Of a stretch of DNA of 9,334 bases, positions 1 through 7,108 are shown in pieces. Both the position numbers and the translations under genes were made by a program. Positions within the stretch are counted from its first letter, which is position 1; every line of letters begins with the position of its first letter. The DNA is from CAZMVU01 sp964569295 (GTDB lineage: Bacteria; Hydrogenedentota; Hydrogenedentia; Hydrogenedentales; JAGMZX01): the NCBI GenBank assembly GCA_964569295.1, contig CAZMVU010000196.1, positions 1-9,334 on the forward strand, in the 5' to 3' direction. Under the pieces are notes generated by a model. The model saw only the letters and a program-made list of their open reading frames with translations, had not been told where the DNA came from and did not search any database.

Positions 1-32
1 GGGGCCTTCTCCCCATAAGAGAAGAAGGCCCC
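1..32 (-). terminator. Probable Rho-independent terminator of the alpha-2-macroglobulin-like gene
   Basis: Positions 1-10 (GGGGCCTTCT) and 23-32 (AGAAGGCCCC) are perfectly complementary and enclose a 12-base loop. The stem starts 21 bases beyond the stop codon of the minus-strand gene that ends at 54, which is the expected place for a terminator. The T-tract that should follow on the minus strand would lie to the left of position 1 and cannot be seen, so this could also be a plain stem-loop or a bidirectional terminator shared with a gene outside the window. Confidence 0.65.
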
Positions 33-53
33 TAAATGATCTTCAGGCGGTTG

Positions 54-3000
54 CTACTCGACCACCATCGCCACGGGCTCGGAGAGCGCTTCCACCTCGG
101 GGTTGTAGTACTCGTAGGCGCGGGACTCGGGGGTCTTGGCGCGCAACGGGAACCGGGCCCGGAGGTGGTAGCTGAACTCGACGGTCTCGTTGCCGTCGAT
201 CTTCTCGAAGTAGAGGATCACCTGGCGGCCGGTCATCTCATATTTTTCGACGACGCCGTCCTCGACGAGTTTCGCGAGGTCGGCGGTCACCACGTCGAAC
301 CCGGGCGGGATGCCGAGGTCCACGATGACCATGTTCGCCGTTTCCGGCCGGTTGTTCGTGACACTGACCTTCGCGGTCACGGTCTCATCCACCGCGAGTT
401 GCGTCTTGTCGTAGCTCACATCGATGGTCATGGGCTGCTGGCGTGGATCGCGCTTGGTCCACGGGACATAGTAGCGGCCCACGACCTGGTAGAGCATCGA
501 GCCTTCGCCCTGGAAGTCGAGGCCGACCACATTGTCGCCCTCGACGGTCTGTTCGCCGAGGTCCACCAGCCGCATGACGTCGCTGTTCTCGGGCGTGACC
601 TCGAGCGTGGTCACCACTTCGCCGTTGATGCGCACATCGATATTGGCGTCCACCGTTTCCGCCTGGCTCGAGAGCGCCTTGAGCATGGCCTGCAGCGCGA
701 GGATGGTTGCCTGGGTCGAGCCCCAGTGCCCGCTGGCCTGCTTTTTCTGCACGAGATAGGTGAGCGCCTTCGAAACGGTCTGCGGGTAGCGCCCCGCCTC
801 GAGGAACGCCAACGCCGCCAGGGCCGTCGTCTCGACGTTTGCCGCGTCGCCATGGGTGAAGGTCACGGTTTCCTGGGCACTTGCCCAGTGCACGGTGTCG
901 CCCTCTTCAACGCGCAGGTTGTGCAGCGTTTCGAGCACCTCGCCGGTGAAGGCGTCTTTCGCGTCCCAGCGCACGAGGGCGTTCGCGATGATGCCCAGCG
1001 TATACGGGTCCTTCTGGTCTTTCCAGTTCTTGCGGACATAGGCGATGGCCTTGTCGATCCGGTTGTCGCGGGTTTCGGCGTGGAGAAGCGCCTCGGCGAT
1101 ATAGGCCGTCACGAGCACGGTGCTCGACTGAATGCCGCTCCACGATTCCTGGTGCAGGTAGCTCTCGTCGGGTTGCCACGAGCCGTCGGCCTGCTGCTTT
1201 CCGAGGAGCCACTGCACGGTGCGCGAGTTGATGTTCGGGTCGACCTCGTGCACCGCGGCCATGTCGTGGAACTGCTTCACGCCCCAGGCGGTGAGCACCT
1301 GGTTGGCCGGCGCGTCGCCGAACCACGAGAAGCCGCCGCCATCCACCTCGTAGCTCAAGAGCCGCTGGTAGCCGGCGTTGATGAAGCCCTCGGCCTTCAT
1401 GCGCAGCTCGGGGTTGATCTGGCCGGTCTCCTCCATGTACTCGACAATGAGCACATTCGGGTAGGTGACCGAGCTGGTCTGCTCGAAGCAGCCCGAGGGC
1501 ATGCGCAACATGCTGTCGAGGCCGTCCACCACCTGGGTGAACACGCCCGGGTACAGTTTCACCAGAATCTTGCTCGCGCCGTCGATGGCGTTCGCCGGTA
1601 CGGCGATGGTCTGGGTCACGTTGCCGCTGATGCGATCGCTCACGCTCTCCTCGATCTTCTCGCCGTCGGGCAGCACTTCGATCTCGCGGCGGATGGCATC
1701 GCTCAGCTTCGATCCGTAGGCGTAGACTGTGAGCTTGTGCATGCCAAGCTCCTTCACGGTGATCGGGAAGTAGCGCACGGTCACTTCGTCCGCCGCGACG
1801 CTGATGGTCTGCTGGGCATCGCCCTCGAGCGTGAACCAGCCAGCCTCCTCGAACTTGAGGCGGATGTCCTGCTGCGAGTCGAGGTAGTTGTAGATGGCGA
1901 CAGGGATCGAGATTTCGTCGTTCTGCGTCAGCGAGACCGGCAGGTCGATATCGACGAAGAAATCCTGGAACACGCGGATGGGCTTGTCCATGCTGCCGAG
2001 CGCGCCGTTGGCGGCCGAGGCCATGGTGGTCATGCGCCACGTGGTGATGCTGTCCGCCATGTCGACCGTGAGCGTGGCCTTGCCGTCTGAACCCGCGATG
2101 AGCGCCGGCTCGAAGAGCAGGGTCTCGGGGAAATACTCGCGCACCCGAACCTGCTGCTGTTCACCGCCTTCGGGCGCGGGCGCCGAATCGGCCATGGCCA
2201 TTTCCGCTTGCGGCATGGGCGCGGCAACCACAGGCGCGCCCGCGCGGCCCCCCACGGCACCCGCCTTCATCCGCCGGGCGCCGAGCGCTTGGGAATCGTT
2301 TACAGCGCCGCCGAAGCCGCCGCCGCCCACGCCGGCATCATCATCCGTGTCGAATTCGCCATCGGGACCGGGCGAGCGCATCGAGAAGGGGCCGCCATGT
2401 TCGCCCAGGTTCGAGAAGTCGAACTCGTAGCGGTTGCCCCAGGGGTCCTCGAGATCGTTTTCCCGCAAGTAGCCCTTGCGCAGCAGCGTGCTGAGAATGG
2501 TATCGCTCGCGGGGAACTTGTCCCGCTCCTGGTACAGCTTGTTGAGCGCTTGCTGCACCTTCTGCAGGTCTTCGTTTATCCGCTGCTGCACGGCCGAGGC
2601 CGCTTCCTGTACGCGCTTGGCGTGCGTGTTGGTGTACTGGATGCGATCGGGCTTGGGCGCGGAGGCGAGCAACACCTGGGCCGCGCGCTGCTGTCCCTCG
2701 TCCCATGCCGGTTTGAGGATGACATCATTCATGTCGTAGCCGTGGATTTCATACCGCGGCTTCATGATTTCTTCCTCGATGGTGAAGTAGACCTTCTCGA
2801 GGCCGGGGTGCATCTCCTGCAACGCGAACACGCTCTCATCCACAATGCTGATGCCGATGGCCGCGGCCGCCGGGTTGCCATCGGCATTGGTGACGGTGAA
2901 GGTGATATCCGCCGGTTCCCCCGGCCGGTAGGTATCGGCATCGAGGGCGGCGTCGATGCGCAGTTCGTTCGCCGGGTCCACGTAGATGGTGCGCGTATCG

Positions 3001-4886
3001 CGGATGAGGTCGGTGCCGGGCGTGAACATGTAGGCGTTCATAATGACCGAGCCGGCCAGCGACGGATCGAGGTTGACCGCTATAGTCGCACGCCCGTCGT
3101 CGATTTCAGCCGTTTCGGTCAGCATGGTCTGCCCCTCGCGGATAAGGTCGAGGTAGACGCGTCCCGCGGGCTTCGAAGCGATCACCTCGGCCTCGAGACG
3201 GTCGCCCACGCGGTAGAGCGCCTTGTCCGGCCGCAGGATGAGGCCGTGGCGCCTTTGATTCGCCGCGATGTTGGTGCTGGTCTGGAGTGTGCGGCCCTGC
3301 ACATCGCGTATGTTTACCTGCGCACGCACCGCGCTCACCGGGTCATCGCCGAGCGTGAGGGGAAAACTGGCGATGCCGAGCTTGTCGGTCTCCAGCTCGT
3401 GCGCGGCGCCGCCCGGCAGCCCGCTCACTGTTACCGTCGCGCCGGCGGCGGGTGTGCCGCTGGGTTCGGCCACGAGTATGTACACATTGTTCTCGACGCC
3501 CGGCTGCAACGTGCCGCTCTCGGCGATAACTTCGACGCGCAGGTCATCGCCGGCGATGGACTTCATGACCGTCTTTTCTTCGCGCTGGTCCGCCGTGTCG
3601 ACGACGACCACCTGCAACCGTACCGAGGCCTGGCCCTGCTCGATAGGCGTACCGGCGAAAAAGTCGGGCAGATCGAGATCGAAGGACCAGTGGCCGTTCT
3701 CGTCGAGGACGCCCTCGAGCTCGGCGAACTGCTCGAAGCCGGCCTCGAACTTCGAGGCCATCACGCGCACCTCGCCGCCGGCCACCGGCTTGCCGAAGAA
3801 GTAGCCGCTCTGCACCTCGCCCTCGAGCGTGTCGCCCGGCTGGTAGAAGTCTTTGTTGGTGGTCACCTCGATGTCGAACTTGGGCAGCACATACTTCTCG
3901 ACGGTCACCGTCTTTTCCGCCGTGGCCTCGCCGAGCAACGCACGCACGGTGTAACTGCCTTCGTTGAGCTCGGTGGCCAACGTGAAGTCCGCCGCCGCCA
4001 CGCCGAACTCGCCTGTGTTCTCGGTTTGTTTGAAGACCTTGTTGCCCTTCGCGTCCATCACCTCGAAGGTAAGCGTTTCCTGCTGCACCGGCGTGCGGTC
4101 GGCCAGCGACTGGCTGAGCGCGCGCAAATGGATGGTCTGCCCCGGCTGGTAACGCGGCTTGTCCGTGGTCAGGAGAATCCGCTGCGCGCGGGTGACCTCG
4201 ACCGGCTGCTCGATGGCGTCCTGCCCGAGCTCGGAATGGTTCACGGCGATGTGCAGCGTGGCACGGCCGGCCACTTCGGGCGGCACCAGAAAGGTTTTCT
4301 CCACCTCGCCGTTTTCGCCCGTGGCGGCGGTGAACAGCGCCGCTTCGCCGTCTTCACGCACGAGCTTCGCGGTAATCTTCGCGCCGCTGGCTGGCCGCTC
4401 GCCCGCCGCGTCGCGGCACACCACCCGCAGGGCGGCCTCGCTGCCGGCCAGCAACGTGTCCGGCACGACCACGCGCGTGTCGAGCGCGGGCAGTACCGAG
4501 ATGAGGTTGAAGCCGCCGCGATCGGTGTTGCCGTTGGCCGTAACCACGTAGCGCAGCACGCCCTCGCCCGAAGCCGCCGGCGCGGGCAACGCGTCAAGCG
4601 GTACGGTTACCGCCGTCTCACCCGGGGCCGCCTGCACCGTGCGCGTGCTGTCATCCAGGATAGTACCATCGAACAGTGCAAGGGTGAGGTGTATCTTCGC
4701 CTGTGCGGTTGCGCCACCGGCGTTGTCTATCGTCAACTGTACGCGCGCGGCATTTTCCCGCGGCGTAATGCGGAAGCCGTCGCGCTTCATGGTCACCTTG
4801 CCGCTGTCCGCCGCCTTGGCGGATCCGCACCCGCTCATGGCGAGCGCGCACACGGCCACCAGGCTCAGTCCGTATTTCCACATCAT
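54..4886 (-). CDS. Thioester-containing alpha-2-macroglobulin/complement-like lipoprotein (bacterial TEP)
   Basis: A 1610-residue protein of the alpha-2-macroglobulin superfamily. Such proteins trap proteases or bind targets covalently through an internal Cys-Gln thioester. The start at 4886 is chosen because GGAGG (4892-4896) lies 5 bases upstream; a second ATG at 4883 is also possible, and the frame stays open up to 4976 without another good site. The N-terminus is a lipoprotein signal with lipobox Met-Ser-Gly-Cys20. Gly at +2 suggests the outer membrane. Landmarks in order: MG-type module with TDKPRYQPGQ near 241; MG3-like VEKYVLPKF near 328; MG6 first half with VDESVFAL near 680; a pseudopilin-like insert about 753-850; a Gly/Ala/Pro-rich linker; YFPET near 916; DSITTW near 943; FQDFFVDIDLP; thioester GCFEQ (Cys1133, Gln1136); LHQES with His1245 in the alpha-alpha toroid; receptor-binding-like domain about 1485-1610 with YEYYNPE. 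The motifs around the bait site, DSITTW and the thioester read closer to animal C3/alpha-2-macroglobulin than to enterobacterial YfhM. No penicillin-binding protein 1C gene is adjacent in the visible window. Family assignment is secure; the target is unknown. Confidence 0.95.
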   Translation of the reverse strand: MMWKYGLSLVAVCALAMSGCGSAKAADSGKVTMKRDGFRITPRENAARVQLTIDNAGGATAQAKIHLTLALFDGTILDDSTRTVQAAPGETAVTVPLDALPAPAASGEGVLRYVVTANGNTDRGGFNLISVLPALDTRVVVPDTLLAGSEAALRVVCRDAAGERPASGAKITAKLVREDGEAALFTAATGENGEVEKTFLVPPEVAGRATLHIAVNHSELGQDAIEQPVEVTRAQRILLTTDKPRYQPGQTIHLRALSQSLADRTPVQQETLTFEVMDAKGNKVFKQTENTGEFGVAAADFTLATELNEGSYTVRALLGEATAEKTVTVEKYVLPKFDIEVTTNKDFYQPGDTLEGEVQSGYFFGKPVAGGEVRVMASKFEAGFEQFAELEGVLDENGHWSFDLDLPDFFAGTPIEQGQASVRLQVVVVDTADQREEKTVMKSIAGDDLRVEVIAESGTLQPGVENNVYILVAEPSGTPAAGATVTVSGLPGGAAHELETDKLGIASFPLTLGDDPVSAVRAQVNIRDVQGRTLQTSTNIAANQRRHGLILRPDKALYRVGDRLEAEVIASKPAGRVYLDLIREGQTMLTETAEIDDGRATIAVNLDPSLAGSVIMNAYMFTPGTDLIRDTRTIYVDPANELRIDAALDADTYRPGEPADITFTVTNADGNPAAAAIGISIVDESVFALQEMHPGLEKVYFTIEEEIMKPRYEIHGYDMNDVILKPAWDEGQQRAAQVLLASAPKPDRIQYTNTHAKRVQEAASAVQQRINEDLQKVQQALNKLYQERDKFPASDTILSTLLRKGYLRENDLEDPWGNRYEFDFSNLGEHGGPFSMRSPGPDGEFDTDDDAGVGGGGFGGAVNDSQALGARRMKAGAVGGRAGAPVVAAPMPQAEMAMADSAPAPEGGEQQQVRVREYFPETLLFEPALIAGSDGKATLTVDMADSITTWRMTTMASAANGALGSMDKPIRVFQDFFVDIDLPVSLTQNDEISIPVAIYNYLDSQQDIRLKFEEAGWFTLEGDAQQTISVAADEVTVRYFPITVKELGMHKLTVYAYGSKLSDAIRREIEVLPDGEKIEESVSDRISGNVTQTIAVPANAIDGASKILVKLYPGVFTQVVDGLDSMLRMPSGCFEQTSSVTYPNVLIVEYMEETGQINPELRMKAEGFINAGYQRLLSYEVDGGGFSWFGDAPANQVLTAWGVKQFHDMAAVHEVDPNINSRTVQWLLGKQQADGSWQPDESYLHQESWSGIQSSTVLVTAYIAEALLHAETRDNRIDKAIAYVRKNWKDQKDPYTLGIIANALVRWDAKDAFTGEVLETLHNLRVEEGDTVHWASAQETVTFTHGDAANVETTALAALAFLEAGRYPQTVSKALTYLVQKKQASGHWGSTQATILALQAMLKALSSQAETVDANIDVRINGEVVTTLEVTPENSDVMRLVDLGEQTVEGDNVVGLDFQGEGSMLYQVVGRYYVPWTKRDPRQQPMTIDVSYDKTQLAVDETVTAKVSVTNNRPETANMVIVDLGIPPGFDVVTADLAKLVEDGVVEKYEMTGRQVILYFEKIDGNETVEFSYHLRARFPLRAKTPESRAYEYYNPEVEALSEPVAMVVE
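1479..1490 (-). other. Internal thioester motif Cys-Phe-Glu-Gln of the TEP
   Basis: These four codons encode Cys1133-Phe-Glu-Gln1136 within MPSGCFEQTS, matching the family consensus GCxEQ in which the Cys thiol and Gln side chain form the reactive thioester. The full motif argues that the protein is chemically active; many bacterial YfaS-type relatives lack it. His1245 (codon 1154-1152), 112 residues downstream, lies in a sequence alignable with the catalytic histidine segment of C3 and C4B. Confidence 0.9.
2148..2334 (-). other. Low-complexity Gly/Ala/Pro/Met linker, candidate bait region of the TEP
   Basis: Between the pseudopilin-like segment and the conserved VREYFPET motif the protein has a roughly 60-residue flexible stretch: a glycine run (GVGGGGFGG), basic sites such as GARRMKAG and GGRAG, then a Pro/Ala/Met-rich portion and a Glu/Gln patch. 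Its location matches the protease-sensitive bait region of alpha-2-macroglobulins. The exposed Arg and Lys residues would suit trypsin-like cleavage. That this is the working bait is inference from position and composition. Confidence 0.55.
2335..2630 (-). other. Pseudopilin (GspG)-like segment inserted at the bait-region position of the TEP
   Basis: Residues about 753-850 of the TEP form a predicted long helix (EDLQKVQQALNKLYQERDKF), then LLRKGYL, DPWGNRYEF (Asp814, Trp816), and SPGPDGEFDTDDD. This order (helix, 'gyl', DPWGNxY, S-x-GPDG-x-x-x-T-x-DD) is the recognisable signature of the C-terminal periplasmic half of type II secretion major pseudopilins, including the acidic loop that binds calcium in GspG. 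The hydrophobic N-terminal pilin helix and prepilin peptidase site are absent, so it could not assemble into a pilus in the usual way. It lies between the two halves of the MG6 region. The match was made by eye from motifs and not by alignment. Confidence 0.7.
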
Positions 4887-5119
4887 GTCATCCTCCGTTT
4901 GCATTGCTTGCTGGCCGGCTTTTCTTGGCCGGCGTATCCTTCGACACCACCGCATGCAAAAAGTTCGCAAACACAAGGGGGCGCGTCCATAACGCTATCC
5001 TGCTTACTCCGGGCTGCACCGCCTGCGTTGCCGGGCAGCCCGTGACGCGGTATTCCGCGCCGCGTTCCAACAGGCCGGCACTACCGCCACGGTTAATGGC
5101 GGGGTATACACCAGCGCGG
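4887..5119 (-). promoter_or_regulatory. Leader/intergenic gap between the GH-like gene and the TEP gene, with a GCCGGC hairpin
   Basis: This 233-bp gap separates two genes on the same (minus) strand. It contains no convincing gene, no terminator with a T-tract and no strong sigma-70 promoter. Two copies of the palindrome GCCGGC at 4914-4919 and 4928-4933 can pair with an 8-base loop. They lie about 30-50 bases upstream of the TEP start, so the transcript leader may fold there. The TEP ribosome binding site GGAGG is at 4892-4896. Whether the TEP has its own promoter here or is read through from the upstream gene cannot be decided by eye. Confidence 0.4.
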
Positions 5120-6796
5120 TCACGGAGTACTCCTGGCCTGCTCGCTTACCTTTTCCAGCACTTTTCGCGCCAGAGTCCGCTGCATCGCCGGGTCGGGGCC
5201 ATGCACATACACATGCCCGATGGGGTAGCCGAACACCCAGGCGGCCGCGCCAGCACGCGCATCCGCCGGCGCAGGCGCCACGGGACATGCCGCGCCAGCA
5301 ACGCACACCTTCATGCCGAGGCGCTCATCATACGCCCGTTCGCCGGTATCGCGCATTTCCGGGACCACCGGCATATCGATCACCGTAGGCAAGTTCAAGG
5401 ATTCCAGGCGTTCCTGTGCGGCATTCGGCAGCAATGCTGGCGGCGAGAAGGCCAGCCACAGCGCGCGGTATGCCTCGAGATTCTCGCCAAGGTTATCCTC
5501 ACAGATGATGCGCGTGGGCACGTCGAGGTCACGCAGGAGCTTCCACACGCCGAACTGCGCCGCGTGTAACCAGTTCGTATCCTCACGATACTGGTAGTTG
5601 GCCCATTTCGACAGGAACAGCAGCACCGTATCGTGCTGCGGGGCGCCGCGTTTCTTTGCGGCTGCGCGCCAGAGGTTGGCAAAGGCGCGCACCGTCTCGT
5701 GGCTGGAGGGCTGCGGCGCGTGATAGCTCCAGTTCGACACATTGAGCCCCGCGCCCTGGGCATGGGCCGCTTTGCCCAGGGCCACAAGCTTCTGCACGGT
5801 ATACCCGTGATCGCTCAGCAGCACCGGACCGTCCAGCTCGAAGACCACCGGCAGCCCCGTGATCCCCTGAAATGCCGCCACGCTCGCCGCCGCATGCCAG
5901 GGGGCATCCTGCGCGTGCCAGAAGAAATCATAGGAGTGCACTACCTGGTCCGCGCCCCGGCTGTAACCGTGGTAGTCGAGGTTCGCCATGTGCGCGCTGA
6001 GGCGGCGGTAGCTTTCCCCCAACGGCACAGAAACGCGTGCCGCCGGATTGCCCTCCTCAATAGCCGTGACAAATCGCGCGACTGCCTGCCGCCAGCAGTG
6101 TTCGCGGAAAGCGATCACCGCATTGTGGACGGGGTTGGTGTCCGGTGTGCCCTGGGTCGGCGGTGGCTCGGGCGGGCGTTGGGGCAACTCCGTGCCGCGC
6201 GAAACGATGGCCGTGAGCCAAGGCGGCCGCGGCGCCGCGATGCACTCGCGCCAGGCGGCCAGCGTCGCCGCGTCATACGACCACCAGTCGGCCCACTTCA
6301 GTTCGGCATGCACCCCAATGAATGGGCTCCAGTACACGTCGCTGGCGGCAAAGGCCCGGGCCAGTACCGTGCACAACGGACCGAAACGTGCCCAAAAGGT
6401 ATCATCCATGATGGAAGGGATACCGCCCTGTACCTCTTTGCCGTCGGCATCCTGCCAGACAGCGCCGCCGTACCACTCCGGGGTGGCGCCGCGCAGGAAG
6501 CTGTTGATGCGCACCCGCATGCCGAGGCCGTGCCGTTCGCACAGCGCCAGGCGATCCCGCACAAAAGCCAGGGCGTAGTGGCCCGGCTCGGGTTCGAGTG
6601 TCTTCCACGGCGCCGAAATCTCGACGTGTGTAAAACCCAACTCGGCCAGATTCGCGACCCAGGCCTCAAACGTATCGATATCCCGGCACGGCGTAGTCCA
6701 GTCCCACAGGGTGAAGGCCGCCTCCCGCGGCACCGCATCCGCTGTCTGCGGTACCCACAGACATGCCGCCAGCAGCAACCAAGAAAGCATGCGCAT
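5120..6796 (-). CDS. Secreted glycoside-hydrolase-like TIM-barrel protein (GH42-like)
   Basis: A 558-residue protein. The start at 6796 is preferred because GGAGG (6804-6808) lies 7 bases upstream and because the N-terminus is then a clean Sec signal peptide (hydrophobic core LSWLLLAACLW, likely cleavage after Ala-Asp-Ala21). An in-frame ATG at 6817 lies upstream of that site. Residues 28-100 read as the first strands of a sugar-hydrolase barrel: FTLWDW, then GFTHVEISAPWKTLEPEPGHY, then a helix and GLGMRVRINSF. Later GVHAELKWADWW (Glu165) and LPVVFELDGP (Glu320) are plausible acid/base and nucleophile positions. Residues about 390-480 (FGVWKLLRDLDVPTRIICED, then YRALWLAFSPPALLP) resemble the beta-galactosidase trimerisation domain of GH42-type enzymes. 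A predicted role is hydrolysis of a glycan outside the cytoplasm; the substrate is unknown. The fold call is fairly good, the exact family uncertain; it may be an uncharacterised GH-A clan group. Confidence 0.6.
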   Translation of the reverse strand: MRMLSWLLLAACLWVPQTADAVPREAAFTLWDWTTPCRDIDTFEAWVANLAELGFTHVEISAPWKTLEPEPGHYALAFVRDRLALCERHGLGMRVRINSFLRGATPEWYGGAVWQDADGKEVQGGIPSIMDDTFWARFGPLCTVLARAFAASDVYWSPFIGVHAELKWADWWSYDAATLAAWRECIAAPRPPWLTAIVSRGTELPQRPPEPPPTQGTPDTNPVHNAVIAFREHCWRQAVARFVTAIEEGNPAARVSVPLGESYRRLSAHMANLDYHGYSRGADQVVHSYDFFWHAQDAPWHAAASVAAFQGITGLPVVFELDGPVLLSDHGYTVQKLVALGKAAHAQGAGLNVSNWSYHAPQPSSHETVRAFANLWRAAAKKRGAPQHDTVLLFLSKWANYQYREDTNWLHAAQFGVWKLLRDLDVPTRIICEDNLGENLEAYRALWLAFSPPALLPNAAQERLESLNLPTVIDMPVVPEMRDTGERAYDERLGMKVCVAGAACPVAPAPADARAGAAAWVFGYPIGHVYVHGPDPAMQRTLARKVLEKVSEQARSTP

Positions 6797-6888
6797 GGCC
6801 GCTCCTCCGTTTGTCACGACACCCGGATCAACGTGTATTCACAGGCTATCCGTACAACCAGGGTGCTGCAAGAATAATGCACTTTTCT

Positions 6889-6960
6889 GCTACCCCATGC
6901 CACCCCCATGCCACCCGCTTCGGCCGCATGCGCAGGCGGCATGCGCCGCGTGGGGGTAGC
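6889..6960. repeat. Nested inverted repeats in the divergent promoter region
   Basis: GCTACCCC (6889-6896) is the exact reverse complement of GGGGTAGC (6953-6960). Inside it, ACCCCCA (6902-6908) pairs with TGGGGGT (6951-6957). At the centre the palindrome GCATGC occurs twice (6926-6931 and 6939-6944), with flanking GC bases that also largely pair. The two outer arms overlap and so compete as alternative pairings. A cruciform, an RNA hairpin or a two-sided operator are all possible; no T-tract follows, so a terminator is unlikely. Confidence 0.5.
6894..6915. repeat. Tandem duplication of an 11-bp unit
   Basis: CCCATGCCACC occurs twice, directly end to end (6894-6904 and 6905-6915), without mismatch. 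It lies about 100 bp upstream of the GH-like gene and could be a repeated protein-binding half-site or a slippage product. Confidence 0.75.
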
Positions 6961-7006
6961 CGCTACCAGTGGTCCTGTTTTGCCGCTATTAGTGCGCGGC
7001 GGTGGC

Positions 7007-7035
7007 TTGGCGGGCGGCGGGAATTTGGATATTAG
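7007..7035 (+). promoter_or_regulatory. Possible sigma-70-type promoter for the SGNH-hydrolase gene
   Basis: TTGGCG (7007-7012) and TATTAG (7030-7035) are spaced by 17 bases and match 4 of 6 positions each to the -35 and -10 consensus. They lie in the divergent region about 84 bases upstream of the ATG at 7119. The local rise in A/T after 7021 in otherwise GC-rich DNA is consistent with a promoter. Such matches arise easily by chance and the promoter consensus of this organism is unknown. Confidence 0.3.
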
Positions 7036-7103
7036 CGTATTCTTTGGTAAACTTGAGTTGAAGGCGGTGTTTCCCACCGTACTGTTCTTCCCGCGCCCAA
7101 CAC

Positions 7104-7108
7104 GGAGG
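7104..7108 (+). promoter_or_regulatory. Ribosome binding site of the SGNH-hydrolase gene
   Basis: GGAGG lies 10 bases before the first of two adjacent ATG codons (7119 and 7122). This supports 7119 as the start, since 13 bases to the second ATG would be long. The other two genes have the same ACGGAGG core. Confidence 0.75.

Noticed and set aside
4887..4976. Thirty-residue N-terminal extension of the TEP (start at 4976)
   Set aside because: The extension is Arg/Cys-rich, would bury the lipoprotein signal peptide, and would place the GGAGG at 4892-4896 inside the coding region.
36..5045. Very long plus-strand open frames (684 residues at 36-2090 and 945 residues at 2208-5045) opposite the TEP gene
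   Set aside because: Their products are rich in His, Arg, Gly and Leu without recognisable domains, and they mirror the TEP codons. They stay open because the sense strand rarely uses TTA, CTA or TCA codons in phase. The minus strand encodes a clear family member along its whole length.
5124..5133. Perfect palindrome GGAGTACTCC at the 3' end of the GH-like gene
   Set aside because: It lies within the last codons, has no loop or T-tract, and a single 10-base palindrome is expected by chance in a window of this size.
6797..6817. Seven-residue N-terminal extension of the GH-like protein (start at 6817)
   Set aside because: It would read through the GGAGG at 6804-6808, which is well placed for the ATG at 6796, and would add a non-hydrophobic start before the signal peptide.
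5633..6877. 414-residue plus-strand open frame opposite the GH-like gene
   Set aside because: No family features, Arg/His-rich composition, and full overlap with a minus-strand gene that has a signal peptide and a ribosome binding site.
6797..6880. Possible minus-strand sigma-70 promoter (TTGCAG then, 17 bases on, TAGCCT) for the GH-like gene
   Set aside because: Both boxes match the consensus at only about half the positions; too weak to report as a feature.
6894..6960. CRISPR-like repeats in the divergent region
   Set aside because: The repeat unit is 11 bp, occurs only twice, and has no spacer between copies; this is a simple tandem duplication.
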